The notes under the pieces were generated by a model. That model saw only the letters and a list, made by a program, of their open reading frames with translations. It did not search any database and was not told the DNA's origin. The position numbers and the translations under genes were made by a program. From Pseudomonas sp. B21_DOA (lineage in GTDB: Bacteria; Pseudomonadota; Gammaproteobacteria; Pseudomonadales; Pseudomonadaceae), in assembly GCA_030544685.1 (NCBI GenBank), contig CP086683.1, positions 1,984,001-2,048,000 of the forward strand: a stretch of DNA of 64,000 bases. The letters run 5' to 3'. Every line of letters begins with the position of its first letter. Position 1 is the stretch's first letter. Positions 48,600-58,031 of this stretch are shown piece by piece.

Positions 48600-48900
48600 G
48601 GTGCGGCGACTGGCGGTTTCGCCTGACGGCGACTTACTTTTTACAAGCGCCTAAAAAGTAAGCAAAAAACGCTAGCTCCTACGTTCGGCCCTCGCAGGCT
48701 CGGTCCCTTCGCTCCGGGACTGATCCGGGCGCAGCGGCTCCGGTTTGCTTCGCTGCACCTCCTTCCGCTGTGTCTGGCTGCGCCAGACGGTCGCTGCGCT
48801 CCCACGCCCGGATCAATCCCTCCACTCAGCCTTCCGACGTCGCCGGTGGATCAAGATCAAAGCACTCGAGCTTGCGCTCATTGTTGAGTGGGGCGGCTTC
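48600..48900. repeat. Palindrome-rich non-coding element
   Basis: Roughly 300 bp between ghrB and the REP array. It contains several inverted repeats, including ACTTACTTTTTACAAGCGCC against GGCGCTTG-less AAAAAGTAAG (48637 and 48653), CTGGCTGCGCCAGAC near 48775 and GGGCGCAGCGGCTCCGGTTT. I know sequences like this as a frequent intergenic element in Pseudomonas genomes. No gene is convincing in any frame. Confidence 0.6.
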
Positions 48901-48935
48901 GCCGCGGGCAGCTGCGCTGCTTTGCCTTTGCTTTT

Positions 48936-49452
48936 GTAGGAGCGAGCCTGCTCGCGAAAGCGGCCTGCCAGCCGACCTGTTTCTCACTGAACGCACCCGA
49001 TCAAACTGTGGGAGCTGGCTTGCCAGCGAAGGCGGCCTGCCAGCCGACCTGTTTCTCGCTGATGTACATGATCCAAACTGTAGGAGTGAGCCTGCTCGCG
49101 AAAGCGTCTTCACTGCCAACCCGTCTCTGCCGGATTCACCCTGTCCCTGTGGGAGCTGGCTTGCCAGCGAAGGCGGCCTGACAGCCGACTGCTATCTCGC
49201 TGATGTACACGATCCAAACTGTAGGAGTGAGCCTGCTCGCGATGGCGTCTCCACGGCCAACCTCTCTCTGCCAGATTCACCCCGTCCCTGTGGCAGCTGG
49301 CTTGCCAGCGAAGGCGGTCTGACAGCCGGCTCATATCTTGCTGGATATACACGATCCAGAATTGTGGGAGCGAGCCTGCTCGCGAAAGCAGTTTATCTGA
49401 CACCCGAATGTTGAATGTGCCGAAGCCTTCGCGAGCAGGCTCGCTCCCTCAG
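48936..49452. repeat. Composite tandem REP array (two alternating subfamilies)
   Basis: Seven direct REP copies alternate between type A (GAGCCTGCTCGCGA: 48936, 49080, 49221, 49364) and type B (GCTGGCTTGCCAGCGAAGG: 49008, 49149, 49290). An inverted A copy closes it at 49428-49452. The A-to-A period is about 141 bp and the sequence between REPs is also conserved, so an A-B unit was duplicated in tandem. The copies differ by several substitutions. Confidence 0.93.
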
Positions 49453-49456
49453 AGGC

Positions 49457-49830
49457 TTAATTGTGTGTCGGGGATTGGTCGATTTCGTAATTATCCAGCA
49501 CCCGATTCACTGCCAGTTCCGCCAGCATGATCACCTGCTGGATGGCCAGTATGGTGTGCCGCTGTGGGCTGTCGACGTGGGCGGCGATGTCGCTGCTCAT
49601 GATGCTCGCCGAGGCGAGGGATTCGCAGGCGTGGGCCAGCAGGCTTTCGTTGTCCTGGTCCGGGGCGACCTGGAACATGGTGCTGGGTTTGTGGCTTTGC
49701 TGCGCGGTGGTGGCCGGTTTGAGGTAGTGATCCAGCGCACGCTCGGCGGCGTCGTGGAGTTTCGTTGAGTCGGGGGATTGGTAGGGTGAGGTGCTTTCGG
49801 ATTCGGGGGATTGGGTGTGGGTTTGAACAT
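49457..49830 (-). CDS. DUF6124 family protein, one frameshift
   Basis: A 124-residue cytoplasmic protein of the Pseudomonas DUF6124 family. It reads MFKPTPNPPESES at the start, then SPYQSPDSTKLHDAAERALD, STMFQVAPDQDNESLLAHAC, IQQVIMLAELAVNRVLDN. The frame breaks in the G-run 49805-49809 near the start; one added C (minus strand) restores it. ATG 49830 has GGAG 7 nt upstream. A hairpin lies in the 5' leader. Function unknown. Confidence 0.83.
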
Positions 49831-49855
49831 GGTGAAACTCCATTCGGGAAGTGGA

Positions 49856-49894
49856 GTTCGCCACTGACTGCGACCAAGCAATCGGGTGGCGAAC
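49856..49894 (-). promoter_or_regulatory. Inverted repeat in the DUF6124 leader
   Basis: GTTCGCCAC (49856-49864) and GTGGCGAAC (49886-49894) pair perfectly around 21 nt, starting 25 bases upstream of the DUF6124 start on the coding strand. It could be an RNA hairpin near the ribosome site or a protein operator. The rest of the 390-bp gap to the LysR gene holds only a repeat (50111-50194). Confidence 0.6.
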
Positions 49895-50110
49895 CGTACG
49901 CGGGTTGGTCGACCAGGGAATGGAAACCCGGCAGGGCCGTGGCCCTCCCGCGCACAGCTCGCCATTAAGCATGCTTAAAACGTGCGCCATTCTAAACCCG
50001 GACGACCAAGTCCGGTCGCTGATTCGTCAGCAACCACCAAATCCTAGCCAGCGCACTTCCGACGGACAACCTGCAAAACCTGTCGGAAACTTCCCCGTAA
50101 ACACCGCAAT

Positions 50111-50194
50111 GTAGGAGCTGCCGTAGGCTGCGATCTTTTGATTTTTAAACAGCAAGATCAAAAGATCGCCGCCTCGTTGCACTCGTCAGCTCCT
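50111..50194. repeat. Imperfect inverted repeat of the GATCGCAGCC family
   Basis: GTAGGAGCTGCCGTAGGCTG and its degenerate inverted arm ending TCAGCTCCTA enclose GATCTTTTGATTT / AAGATCAAAAGATC. It resembles the hairpin at 29401 and the copy at 51349. It lies downstream of the LysR gene and may end its transcript. Confidence 0.8.
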
Positions 50195-50220
50195 ATAGAA
50201 AACCTGCGAGTGTTTAACAC

Positions 50221-51189
50221 TCAGGTGGCGACGCGGACGCCAGCCAAACTTCCGGTCAACTCATAAGCCACCAATTCCGCCTGATGCGCCGCCAATATCT
50301 CCGGCAACGATCCGCGCAAATATTCCACCCAGGTTTTTATCTTCGCATCCAGGTACTGCCGTGACGGGTAGATCGCGTAGAGGTTGAGTTCTTGTGAGCG
50401 GTAGTTCGGCATGACCCGCACCAGGGTGCCGTTGCGCAGGCCTTCGATAGCGGCGTAGACCGGCAGCACACCGACGCCCATGCCGCTGGTGATGGCGGTT
50501 TTCATGGCGTCGGCAGAGTTCACCAGGAACGGTGAGCTGTTGATGGTGACCGTTTCCTGGCCGTCCGGGCCGTCGAAGGCCCATTTCTCCAGCGGGATCA
50601 CCGGGCTGACCAGACGCAGGCAGGCGTGGTTGAGCAGGTCGCTGGGTTTCTGTGCGGCGCCGTTGGCTTTTACGTACGCCGGCGAGGCGCAGACGATGCT
50701 GTAGGTGATGCCCAGGCGCTGCGAGACGAAACCGGAGTCGGGCAGTTCGCTGGCCAGCACGATGGACACGTCGTAGCCCTCGTCGAGCAGGTCCGGCACG
50801 CGGTTGGCCAGGGTCAGGTCGAAGGTCACGTCGGGGTGGGTCTTGCGGTAGCGGGCGATGGCGTCGATGACGAAGTGCTGACCAATGCCGGTCATGGTGT
50901 GCACTTTCAACTGCCCGGCCGGGCGCGCGTGGGCGTCGCTGGCTTCCGCTTCGGCTTCTTCGACGTAGGCCAGAATTTGTTCGCAGCGCAGCAGGTAGCG
51001 TTTGCCGGCCTCGGTCAGGGCGATGCGCCGGGTGGTGCGATTGAGCAGACGCGTTTGCAGATGGGCTTCGAGGTTGGAGACCGCGCGCGAGACGTTGGCA
51101 GTGGTGGTGTCGAGTTGCACGGCGGCGGCGGTGAAACTGCCCGCTTCGGCAACACAACTGAAGGCGCGCATGTTTTGCAAAGTGTCCAT
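50221..51189 (-). CDS. LysR-family regulator next to an efflux operon
   Basis: A 322-residue regulator. The helix-turn-helix is AEAGSFTAAAVQLDTTTANV followed by SRAVSNLEAHLQTRLLNRTT; the effector domain has IGQHFVIDAIARYRKTHPDV and ITSGMGVGVLPVYAAIEGL. It is divergent from the OprM-like/FUSC/HlyD operon and, like AaeR, probably activates it in response to an aromatic compound (inference from position). Confidence 0.87.
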   Translation of the reverse strand: MDTLQNMRAFSCVAEAGSFTAAAVQLDTTTANVSRAVSNLEAHLQTRLLNRTTRRIALTEAGKRYLLRCEQILAYVEEAEAEASDAHARPAGQLKVHTMTGIGQHFVIDAIARYRKTHPDVTFDLTLANRVPDLLDEGYDVSIVLASELPDSGFVSQRLGITYSIVCASPAYVKANGAAQKPSDLLNHACLRLVSPVIPLEKWAFDGPDGQETVTINSSPFLVNSADAMKTAITSGMGVGVLPVYAAIEGLRNGTLVRVMPNYRSQELNLYAIYPSRQYLDAKIKTWVEYLRGSLPEILAAHQAELVAYELTGSLAGVRVAT

Positions 51190-51348
51190 GGGGTGCTCTC
51201 AAGGGAGATGGCAAATTGTGACACGAAGTTTCAGGGGCTGAGACCCCCGACCAAGGGATTATCTCGTTAACCGTAACAAAGATTCACAGAAATCCCAGCT
51301 TATCGCCGCAGAGGCGGCTCCATAGAATTGCGCCGATCCTGTGCCGGC

Positions 51349-51426
51349 GCTGCCGAAGGCTGCGGTCTTTTGATTTTGTTTTAAGGGAAGCAAGATCAAA
51401 AAATCGCAGCCTGCGGCAGCTCCTAC
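51349..51426. repeat. Imperfect inverted repeat of the GATCGCAGCC family
   Basis: GCTGCCGAAGGCTGCGGTCT and inverted GCAGCCTGCGGCAGCTCCTA with an AT-rich centre (TTTGATTTT / AAGATCAAAAAA). It sits in the divergent promoter region upstream of the efflux operon. Confidence 0.8.
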
Positions 51427-51466
51427 ACGAATCCTCGATTTACCCCTCTCTCAGGAATTCGCAGCT

Positions 51467-52964
51467 GTGCCGCGTCGCATCAACAGAGCGCTTTTGCCGC
51501 TCAGTGTTCTGTCTTTAACCCTGGCTCTCGGCGGCTGCATCTCAACCCAAGGCATTGCCCCTCACGGCGAGACGCTCGCGGCTGATTCACTGGCCACCGA
51601 CGCGGCCATTGCCGAGGCTGCCAAAGATGCCCACTGGCCCAGCGCTCAATGGTGGCAGGCGTTTGGTGACGCGCAACTTAATCGCTGGATCGACCTCGCC
51701 GTGCAAGGCAGCCCGAGCATGGCCATGGCCGCCGCGCGGGTGCGTCAGGCCAAGGCCATGGCCGGTGTTGCCGAAGCGGCCGAGGCGTTGCAGATCAATG
51801 GCGAGTCGACCCTCAAGCGCCACAACTGGCCGACCGATCAGTTCTACGGCCCCGGCGATCTGGCCAACACCACCACGTGGGACAACAACGCCGCGCTCGG
51901 CTTCAGCTACGCCCTCGACCTCTGGGGCCGCGAGCGCAATGCCAGTGAGCGGGCGGTTGATCTGGCGCATGTGAGCGTGGCCGAGGCGCGACTGGCACAG
52001 CTGGAACTGCAGAACAACATCGTCCGCGCCTACATCGAACTGTCGCTGTATTACGCCCAGCGCGACATCGTCGCGGCGACGCTCCAGCAGCAACAGCAGA
52101 TTCTCGATCTGGCGCAGAAGCGCTTGAACGGCGGGATCGGCACGCACTTCGAAGTCAGCCAGGCCGAAACGCCACTGCCGGAGACCCATCGCCAACTCGA
52201 TGCGCTGGACGAGGAAATCGCCCTGAGCCGCAACCAGATCGCCGCGCTCGCCGGCAAAGGTCCGGGGCGGGCGCGCAGTTGCAGCGCCCGACATTGTCCC
52301 TCGGTGCTGCGCTGAAACTGCCATCGGCATTGCCCGCCGACTTGCTCGGCCAGCGGCCCGATGTGGTCGCCAGTCGCTGGCAAGTGGCGGCGCAGGCGCG
52401 TGGCATCGATGTCGCCCATGGCGGCTTTTATCCTAATGTCGATCTGGTCGGCAGCCTCGGCTATATGGCCACTGGCGGCGGGGCGCTGGAGTTTCTGACC
52501 GGCAAGAAACTCAACTACAACGTCGGCCCGGCGATCTCGTTGCCGATCTTCGATGGCGGCCGCCTGCGTGGCGAATTGGGCGAGGCGGCGGCCGGTTATG
52601 ACGTCGCCGTGGCGCACTACAACCAAACCCTGATCAACGCACTGAAGAACATTTCCGATCAGTTGATCCGCCGCGAGTCGATGGACAAGCAGCAGGAATT
52701 CGCTGCCGAATCCGTGGCCGCAGCGCAGAAGACTTACGACATCGCGATGATCGCCTACCAACGCGGCCTCACCGATTACCTCAACGTGCTGAATGCGCAG
52801 ACGTTGCTGTTCAAACAGCAGCAAGTGCAGCAGCAGGTGCAGGCGGCGCGATTGAGTGCGCATGCCGAGCTGGTGACTGCCTTGGGGGCGGCCTCGGTGC
52901 CGGTGATGACGTGCCGACAGCCGAGCAGACCCAAGCCCCGAAAACCCCGGCGCTGCTGCGTTGA
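51467..52964 (+). CDS. RND/MFS-type outer-membrane efflux lipoprotein (OprM/NodT family), two frameshifts
   Basis: About 500 residues. A lipoprotein signal (LSVLSLTLALGGC, lipobox Cys near residue 24) precedes two TolC-type repeats (VAEARLAQLELQNNIVRAYI and GYDVAVAHYNQTLINALKNI). The frame breaks at the G-runs 52264-52267 and 52884-52888; one G at each restores GKGPGAGAQLQRPTLSLG and a C-terminus ending with the TGA at 52962. GTG 51467 is the only good start. It opens an efflux operon with FUSC, DUF1656 and HlyD genes. Confidence 0.88.
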
Positions 52965-53011
52965 ACTCTAAATCTCTACTGGGAATTTCCTCCTTTGGAG
53001 TTGACCCCAAA

Positions 53012-53148
53012 CCCTGTGGCGAGGGATTTATCCCCGTTCGGCGGCGCAGCCGTCGCAAAGCCAGTGCACGCGGTGTGACTGTGGGAATCGGGTCGTAGTT
53101 TTGGGGCCGCTTCGCAGCCCAACGGGGATAAATCCCCTCACCACAGGT
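53012..53148. repeat. Inverted repeat of the GGGGATAAATCCCC family
   Basis: Left arm CCTGTGGCGAGGGATTTATC (53012) pairs with ATCCCCTCACCACAGG at the right end (to 53148); inside are a GGCGGCGCAGCCGTC hairpin and CCGCTTCGCAGC. The left arm has GGG where the right arm implies GGGG, one more example of a shortened run. It lies between the outer-membrane factor and FUSC genes. Confidence 0.82.
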
Positions 53149-53200
53149 TTTGCAGTGACCACAGAAAACTCTTCAGTTCTCGAACATTGAGCAGGATTTA

Positions 53201-55393
53201 ATGACTCCCTTGCCCGCACCGTTGCGCTGGCTCCACTCCCTGGAATGGCGTCGCGGTTTTTTCGACTGGGCACGCAGCGATGGCGTGACCTGGGTGTATA
53301 TCTTCAAGGTGTTGCTCGCCGCGTTTCTAACGCTGTGGCTGGCGATGCGGCTGGAGTTGCCGCAACCGCGTACGGCGATGATCACGGTGTTCATCGTCAT
53401 GCAGCCGCAGAGCGGACAGGTGTTCGCCAAGAGTTTTTATCGCTTGCTCGGCACGCTGGCCGGGTCGGCGATGATGGTCACGCTGATCGCTTTGTTCGCG
53501 CAAAACACGGAGCTGTTTCTCGGCTCGCTGGCGATCTGGGTCGGCATCTGCTCGGCCGGTGCCGCGCGCTGCCGCAACTTTCGCGCGTATGGGTTTGTGC
53601 TCGCCGGTTACACCGCCGCGATGGTCGGTCTGCCGGCGCTGGCGCATCCCGACGGCGCCTTCATGGCCGCGGTATGGCGGGTGCTGGAGATCTCGCTGGG
53701 GATTCTCTGTTCGACGCTGATCAGCGCGGCGATTCTGCCGCAGACCGCCAGTGCGGCGATGCGCAACGCCTTGTATCAGCGCTTCGGCGTGTTCGCCCTG
53801 TTCGTCACCGACGGCTTGCGCGGGCGCAGCAAAGCCGAGGCGTTCGAAGCCAGCAACGTGCGCTTCATTGCCGAAGCCGTCGGCCTGGAAGGCTTGCGCA
53901 GCGTGACCGTGTTCGAAGACCCGCACATGCGCCGGCGCAACGGTCGGCTGAGTCGTTTGAACAGCGAGTTCATGGGCATCACCACGCGCTTCAATGCCTT
54001 GCATCAGTTGCTTGAGCGCCTTCGCGGCAATGGCGAAGAGCATGTCGTGGCAGCGATCAAACCGGGTCTGCAGGACCTCGCCGAAGTGCTCGACGGCTTC
54101 AGCGGGCGTGCCCTGACCAGCCCTGATGCAGCCCGTTTGGCGACCGCGTTGGCCACCTACAAGGAAGGTCTGCCGGCACGTGTCCGAACGCTGCGCGGGA
54201 TCTTTCAGGACACTGCTCCGAGCGAAGCCGAACAACTGGATTTTCACACTGCCTACGAATTGCTCTATCGCTTCGTCGATGACCTGCACAGTTATGCACA
54301 GACCCACGCTTCACTCGCTGAGCATCGCCACGAACGTGAGCGCTGGGACGAGCCCTTCACTCCGCAAACCAACTGGTGGGCGGCAGCCGCGTCGGGGATT
54401 CGTGCCTCGTTCATCCTGATTGTGTTGGGCAGTTATTGGGTCGCCACCGCATGGCCGAGCGGGGCGACCATGACCCTGATCGCCGCCGCCACCGTCGGCC
54501 TGTCCGCTGCCACACCGAACCCCAAACGCATGGCCTTTCAAATGGCCTGCGGCACGTTTCTCGGCGCACTGATCGGCTTCGTCGAGATGTTTTTCATCTT
54601 CCCGTTGATCGACGGTTTCCCCTTGCTCTGCGTGATGCTCGCACCGGTGATCGTGCTCGGTTCGTTCCTCGCTTCACGGCCGCAATACGCCGGTGTCGGC
54701 CTCGGTTTGTTGATCTTTTTCAGCACCGGTTCAGTGCCGGACAATCTCACGATTTACAACCCCTACACCTTCATCAACGACTACATCGCCATGGTCATGG
54801 GCATGCTGGTGTGTGCGGCGGCGGGGGCGATCATTCTGCCGCCGAACAGTCGCTGGCTGTGGCAGCGCCTGGAGCAGGATCTGCGCGGGCAAGTGGTCTA
54901 TGCGATCAGCGGCAAACTCAAGGGCCTGGCCTCGCGTTTCGAGAGCCGCACCCGCGATCTGCTGCATCAGGCCTATGGCCTCGCTGCAGGGCAGCCGAAG
55001 GTACAAAAGAGTCTGTTGCGCTGGATGTTCGTGGTGCTCGAAGTCGGCCACGCGATCATCGAGTTGCGCAAGGAACAGGCGATCCTGCCGGTGCACCCGG
55101 CGTATGCCGAATCGCAGCCGTGGCGCCAGGCACTTCGGGTGATGGGGCGTGCGCTGGTGCGCCTGTTCCTGCAACCGAACGCGAGCAATCTGCAGCGCGC
55201 ACTGGTCGCTGTCGACCATGCGATCAGCCGCGTCGCCGCCACCGATGAACCGTTCGCGCCACACTTCGATACCTCCGCGTTGCGCCGGGTGAAGAGCTAT
55301 CTGCACTTCATCCGCACTTCACTGCTCGATCCGCAATCACCGCTCGCCGAATTCGCTCCCGCCCGGCCCGAAGGACTCACCCATGCCTCGTGA
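53201..55393 (+). CDS. FUSC-family inner-membrane efflux protein (AaeB-like)
   Basis: A 730-residue inner-membrane transporter. Two blocks of about six helices (VTWVYIFKVLLAAFLTLWLA to about residue 175, and from GIRASFILIVLGSYWVATAW to about 560) flank cytoplasmic regions. FUSC proteins export fusaric acid or, as AaeB, aromatic carboxylic acids such as p-hydroxybenzoate. The stop overlaps the start of the DUF1656 gene. The neighbours (outer-membrane factor, HlyD, LysR) complete a tripartite pump. Substrate is inferred. Confidence 0.9.
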   Translation: MTPLPAPLRWLHSLEWRRGFFDWARSDGVTWVYIFKVLLAAFLTLWLAMRLELPQPRTAMITVFIVMQPQSGQVFAKSFYRLLGTLAGSAMMVTLIALFAQNTELFLGSLAIWVGICSAGAARCRNFRAYGFVLAGYTAAMVGLPALAHPDGAFMAAVWRVLEISLGILCSTLISAAILPQTASAAMRNALYQRFGVFALFVTDGLRGRSKAEAFEASNVRFIAEAVGLEGLRSVTVFEDPHMRRRNGRLSRLNSEFMGITTRFNALHQLLERLRGNGEEHVVAAIKPGLQDLAEVLDGFSGRALTSPDAARLATALATYKEGLPARVRTLRGIFQDTAPSEAEQLDFHTAYELLYRFVDDLHSYAQTHASLAEHRHERERWDEPFTPQTNWWAAAASGIRASFILIVLGSYWVATAWPSGATMTLIAAATVGLSAATPNPKRMAFQMACGTFLGALIGFVEMFFIFPLIDGFPLLCVMLAPVIVLGSFLASRPQYAGVGLGLLIFFSTGSVPDNLTIYNPYTFINDYIAMVMGMLVCAAAGAIILPPNSRWLWQRLEQDLRGQVVYAISGKLKGLASRFESRTRDLLHQAYGLAAGQPKVQKSLLRWMFVVLEVGHAIIELRKEQAILPVHPAYAESQPWRQALRVMGRALVRLFLQPNASNLQRALVAVDHAISRVAATDEPFAPHFDTSALRRVKSYLHFIRTSLLDPQSPLAEFAPARPEGLTHAS

Positions 55394-55583
55394 AATCGCC
55401 TTCCATGGCGTGTACATGCCGACCATGACCCTGATGTTTTTTGTCGCTGCGGCATTGGCCTGGGCGCTGGACCGCTTCCTCTCGGGGTTCGACCTGTACC
55501 GTTTTTTCTGGCACCCGGCGCTGCTGCGTCTGAGCCTGTTTACCTGTCTGTTCGGCGCCATGGCGCTGACTGTCTACCGTTGA
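55383..55583 (+). CDS. DUF1656 small membrane protein (AaeX-like)
   Basis: A 66-residue protein with two helices (MPTMTLMFFVAAALAWALDR and LLRLSLFTCLFGAMALTVYR) and the start MPREIAFHGVYMP. AaeX-type proteins lie between the two main subunits of p-hydroxybenzoate pumps. It overlaps the FUSC gene by 11 nt and the HlyD gene follows 10 bp later. Confidence 0.9.
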   Translation: MPREIAFHGVYMPTMTLMFFVAAALAWALDRFLSGFDLYRFFWHPALLRLSLFTCLFGAMALTVYR

Positions 55584-55593
55584 GAACATCTTG

Positions 55594-56460
55594 ATGAAAA
55601 AGTTTTTCAGCCTGCTCGCGACCCTGCTGGTGCTGGCCCTGGCGCTGTGGATCGGCCGCACGTTGTGGGAGCATTACATGAACACGCCGTGGACCCGCGA
55701 TGGCCGCGTGCGCGCCGACATCATCAACGTCGCCGCCGACGTCACCGGCGAAGTGGTCGAAGTGCCGGTGCGCGACAATCAGTTGGTGAAGAAGGGTGAT
55801 CTGCTGATGCGCATCGACCCCGAGCACTACCGCATCGCGGTCAAGCAGGCACAGTCACTGGTGGCTTCGCGCAAGTCGACCTGGGAGATGCGCAAGGTCA
55901 ACGCCCATCGCCGCGCCGACCTCGACAATCTGGTGATCTCCAAGGAAAACCGCGACGACGCCAGTAACATCGCCGACGCCGCGCTGGCCGATTACCAACA
56001 CGCCCAGGCGCAGCTGGAAGCCGCCGAACTCAACCTCAAACGCACTGAAGTCCGCGCCGCGGTGGACGGCTACGTGACCAACCTCAACGTGCATCGTGGC
56101 GACTACGCACGCATCGGTGAGGCGAAGATGGCCGTGGTCGACATGAACTCGTTCTGGGTCTACGGCTTCTTCGAGGAGACCAAATTGCCGCACGTCAAAG
56201 TGGGTGACAAAGCCGATATGCAATTGATGAGCGGCGAGGTGCTCAAGGGCCATGTCGAAAGCATTTCCCGCGGCATCTACGACCGCGACAACCCGGAAAG
56301 CCGCGAGCTGATTGCGGATGTGAATCCGACGTTCAACTGGGTGCGGTTGGCTCAGCGCGTGCCGGTAAGGATTCACATTGATGAGGTGCCGGCGGGGGTG
56401 TTGCTGGCGGCGGGGATTACTTGCACGGTGGTGGTGAAGCAGGACCTGGCAGACAATTGA
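55594..56460 (+). CDS. HlyD-family periplasmic adaptor (AaeA-like)
   Basis: A 288-residue membrane-fusion protein. A single N-terminal anchor (FFSLLATLLVLALALWIGRT) precedes a lipoyl/barrel-sandwich region (DIINVAADVTGEVVEVPVRD, with TPWTRDGRVRAD) and a helical hairpin, then AAVDGYVTNLNVHRGDYARI and the beta-barrel domain. The TPWTRDGRVRAD motif is typical of AaeA/EmrA adaptors. The ATG at 55594 is preceded in frame by TTG; I prefer the ATG. It ends the operon. Confidence 0.9.
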   Translation: MKKFFSLLATLLVLALALWIGRTLWEHYMNTPWTRDGRVRADIINVAADVTGEVVEVPVRDNQLVKKGDLLMRIDPEHYRIAVKQAQSLVASRKSTWEMRKVNAHRRADLDNLVISKENRDDASNIADAALADYQHAQAQLEAAELNLKRTEVRAAVDGYVTNLNVHRGDYARIGEAKMAVVDMNSFWVYGFFEETKLPHVKVGDKADMQLMSGEVLKGHVESISRGIYDRDNPESRELIADVNPTFNWVRLAQRVPVRIHIDEVPAGVLLAAGITCTVVVKQDLADN

Positions 56461-56507
56461 TCGACCGAGTCGCCCCTGAACCGGGCGACGCGCGAAGATC
56501 CTTGCAT

Positions 56508-57849
56508 TTACTGAGTGATGTCGTAGCGATACACACAACCCACAGGGTTTTCTAGATTGAGGTTCAGGGCAAAAATCAGTTTGCCTGGGGTCTGCTGATA
56601 ATGAAGTCTGGGGAGAGTCTCTGTGGGCTCCTGTCTGTGAATGTAGCTGTGCCCACCGTAAAAACCACTGGCGTAGCTGCCGTCAGCCGACGTCACGCAG
56701 CCAATGTAATTGTCCTTTTCGTCTCCACCGCAGAACACGAGATTATTATCGAAAGCGATGTGGTCTGCCCAGTTGACTGGTCTTTCACGACCAATATCGA
56801 TATGGAGTGGCAGGATAATTGGACGGCTTCGATTGATCTCGAGATCTGGTTTACCTGTTTCGTCGAAGGCGAGCAACAGGCCATATCGGTTGCTGAAGGC
56901 GTTCGACTTGTTCTGGTAGCCGGATGCCGTAAATTTATTACTGACTCGCTGTTTTACAGTATTGAATTCGGTACCACTGTAGTTTTCCCGGAACACCAGA
57001 TATCCGCGTCTTTCCTCGGGGCCGAAATCCTCGTTGAGGCTGCCGTCTGGATTCAACATCACGATGAGACCCTCCGGATTCACGTCGGGGTCAGACTTTT
57101 CATAGCCTGCAAATAGCAAGCGCCCGTCTTCGATCTCGCGACCGTCGCTGAATGAGGTAACTGCGGCCCGATGAATGCCCTCGATTACAACGCAGCCGTT
57201 TGTGCCGAATGCCTCAACGGGCTTGCCCTGTGCGTCGAACTTGTACAGGAGCGCCTTGTACACGTTCTTCTCGGACGCGTCACCGGCGTGATAATTCACG
57301 CCAACAATGACGCTGCCATCGATTGTCGTGAACACGAACCTTGGCCCTTGTACCGCGCGCCATTGTTCATTGGGGTGTTTGATGATGACTTTGCCTTCGT
57401 CGCCGAAGTCATCAACTATTTTGCCCTCATGATCAAGGCAAAGAATCACGGGCCATACCTCGCCCTCCTTGCCATTGGTTGTGCTGCCCGCCATGAACAG
57501 TCGCTTATTGGCATCTTTGGCATCTTTGGCATCTTTGGCACTTGTGGCAATCGGCCCGCCAAAAGCCTTTTCATCGAGACAGAACGTGCCCATGACCCGC
57601 CCTTCGAGACCGAAGTTTGCGTCTACGTCACCCAATACTGTCAGTTTCGAAATGAAATAGTTTTTTCGTCGAAAGTACTGGTGACTATCAGCGATTTATC
57701 ATCCAGCAGGAGCGACCCAGTCAGGGGCGAGACTTCGCCGGGTCATCGCGGAATATTTCGTCCAGTCGAAGTTTGCCCTGGCCACTTCCCCAGGACGCGT
57801 CGATTGTTGCTTTAATTATGCTGGGTAGTTCTAAATCTGAGGTAGTCAT
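56508..57849 (-). CDS. Delta-60 repeat protein, two frameshifts
   Basis: About 447 residues of repeated beta-propeller-like units. The delta-60 pattern (D-x-x-FG-x-x-G-x-V) appears as VDANFGLEGRV, VDDFGDEGKVII, PVEAFGTNGCVV and SLNEDFGPEERR, each with a preceding LxxDGKxxDD-type segment. The start MTTSDLELPSIIKA at 57849 joins the rest after adding one base at the G-run 57724-57727 and one T (minus strand) at 57650-57652. Three GCATCTTTG units (57511-57537) encode AKDAKDAKD. No signal peptide is visible. Function unknown. Confidence 0.75.
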
Positions 57850-58031
57850 ACACGTCCCTGCGCCGGTTGTTTTGAGGTCGGTTTTCTCGCCGGGCTATGA
57901 CAAGGTCTCAACCAGTCGCTAACCGTGCCTGACCCACATTAGGCTTTCGTCCATGGGTTGCCCACTGTCAACTCTGACAGGTCTGGATACCGCTGGTCGC
58001 ATTGCGCTTTCGGCGGAGGGGCAGTTGAGTA

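Noticed and set aside
48770..49414. Open frame of 214 codons through the REP array
   Set aside because: It arises because the repeat period is a multiple of three and the repeats lack stops. Other frames are open too and there is no ribosome site.
48936..49452. Possible CRISPR array
   Set aside because: There are two alternating repeat types, the sequence between them is conserved rather than unique, and no cas gene is near. It is a REP array.
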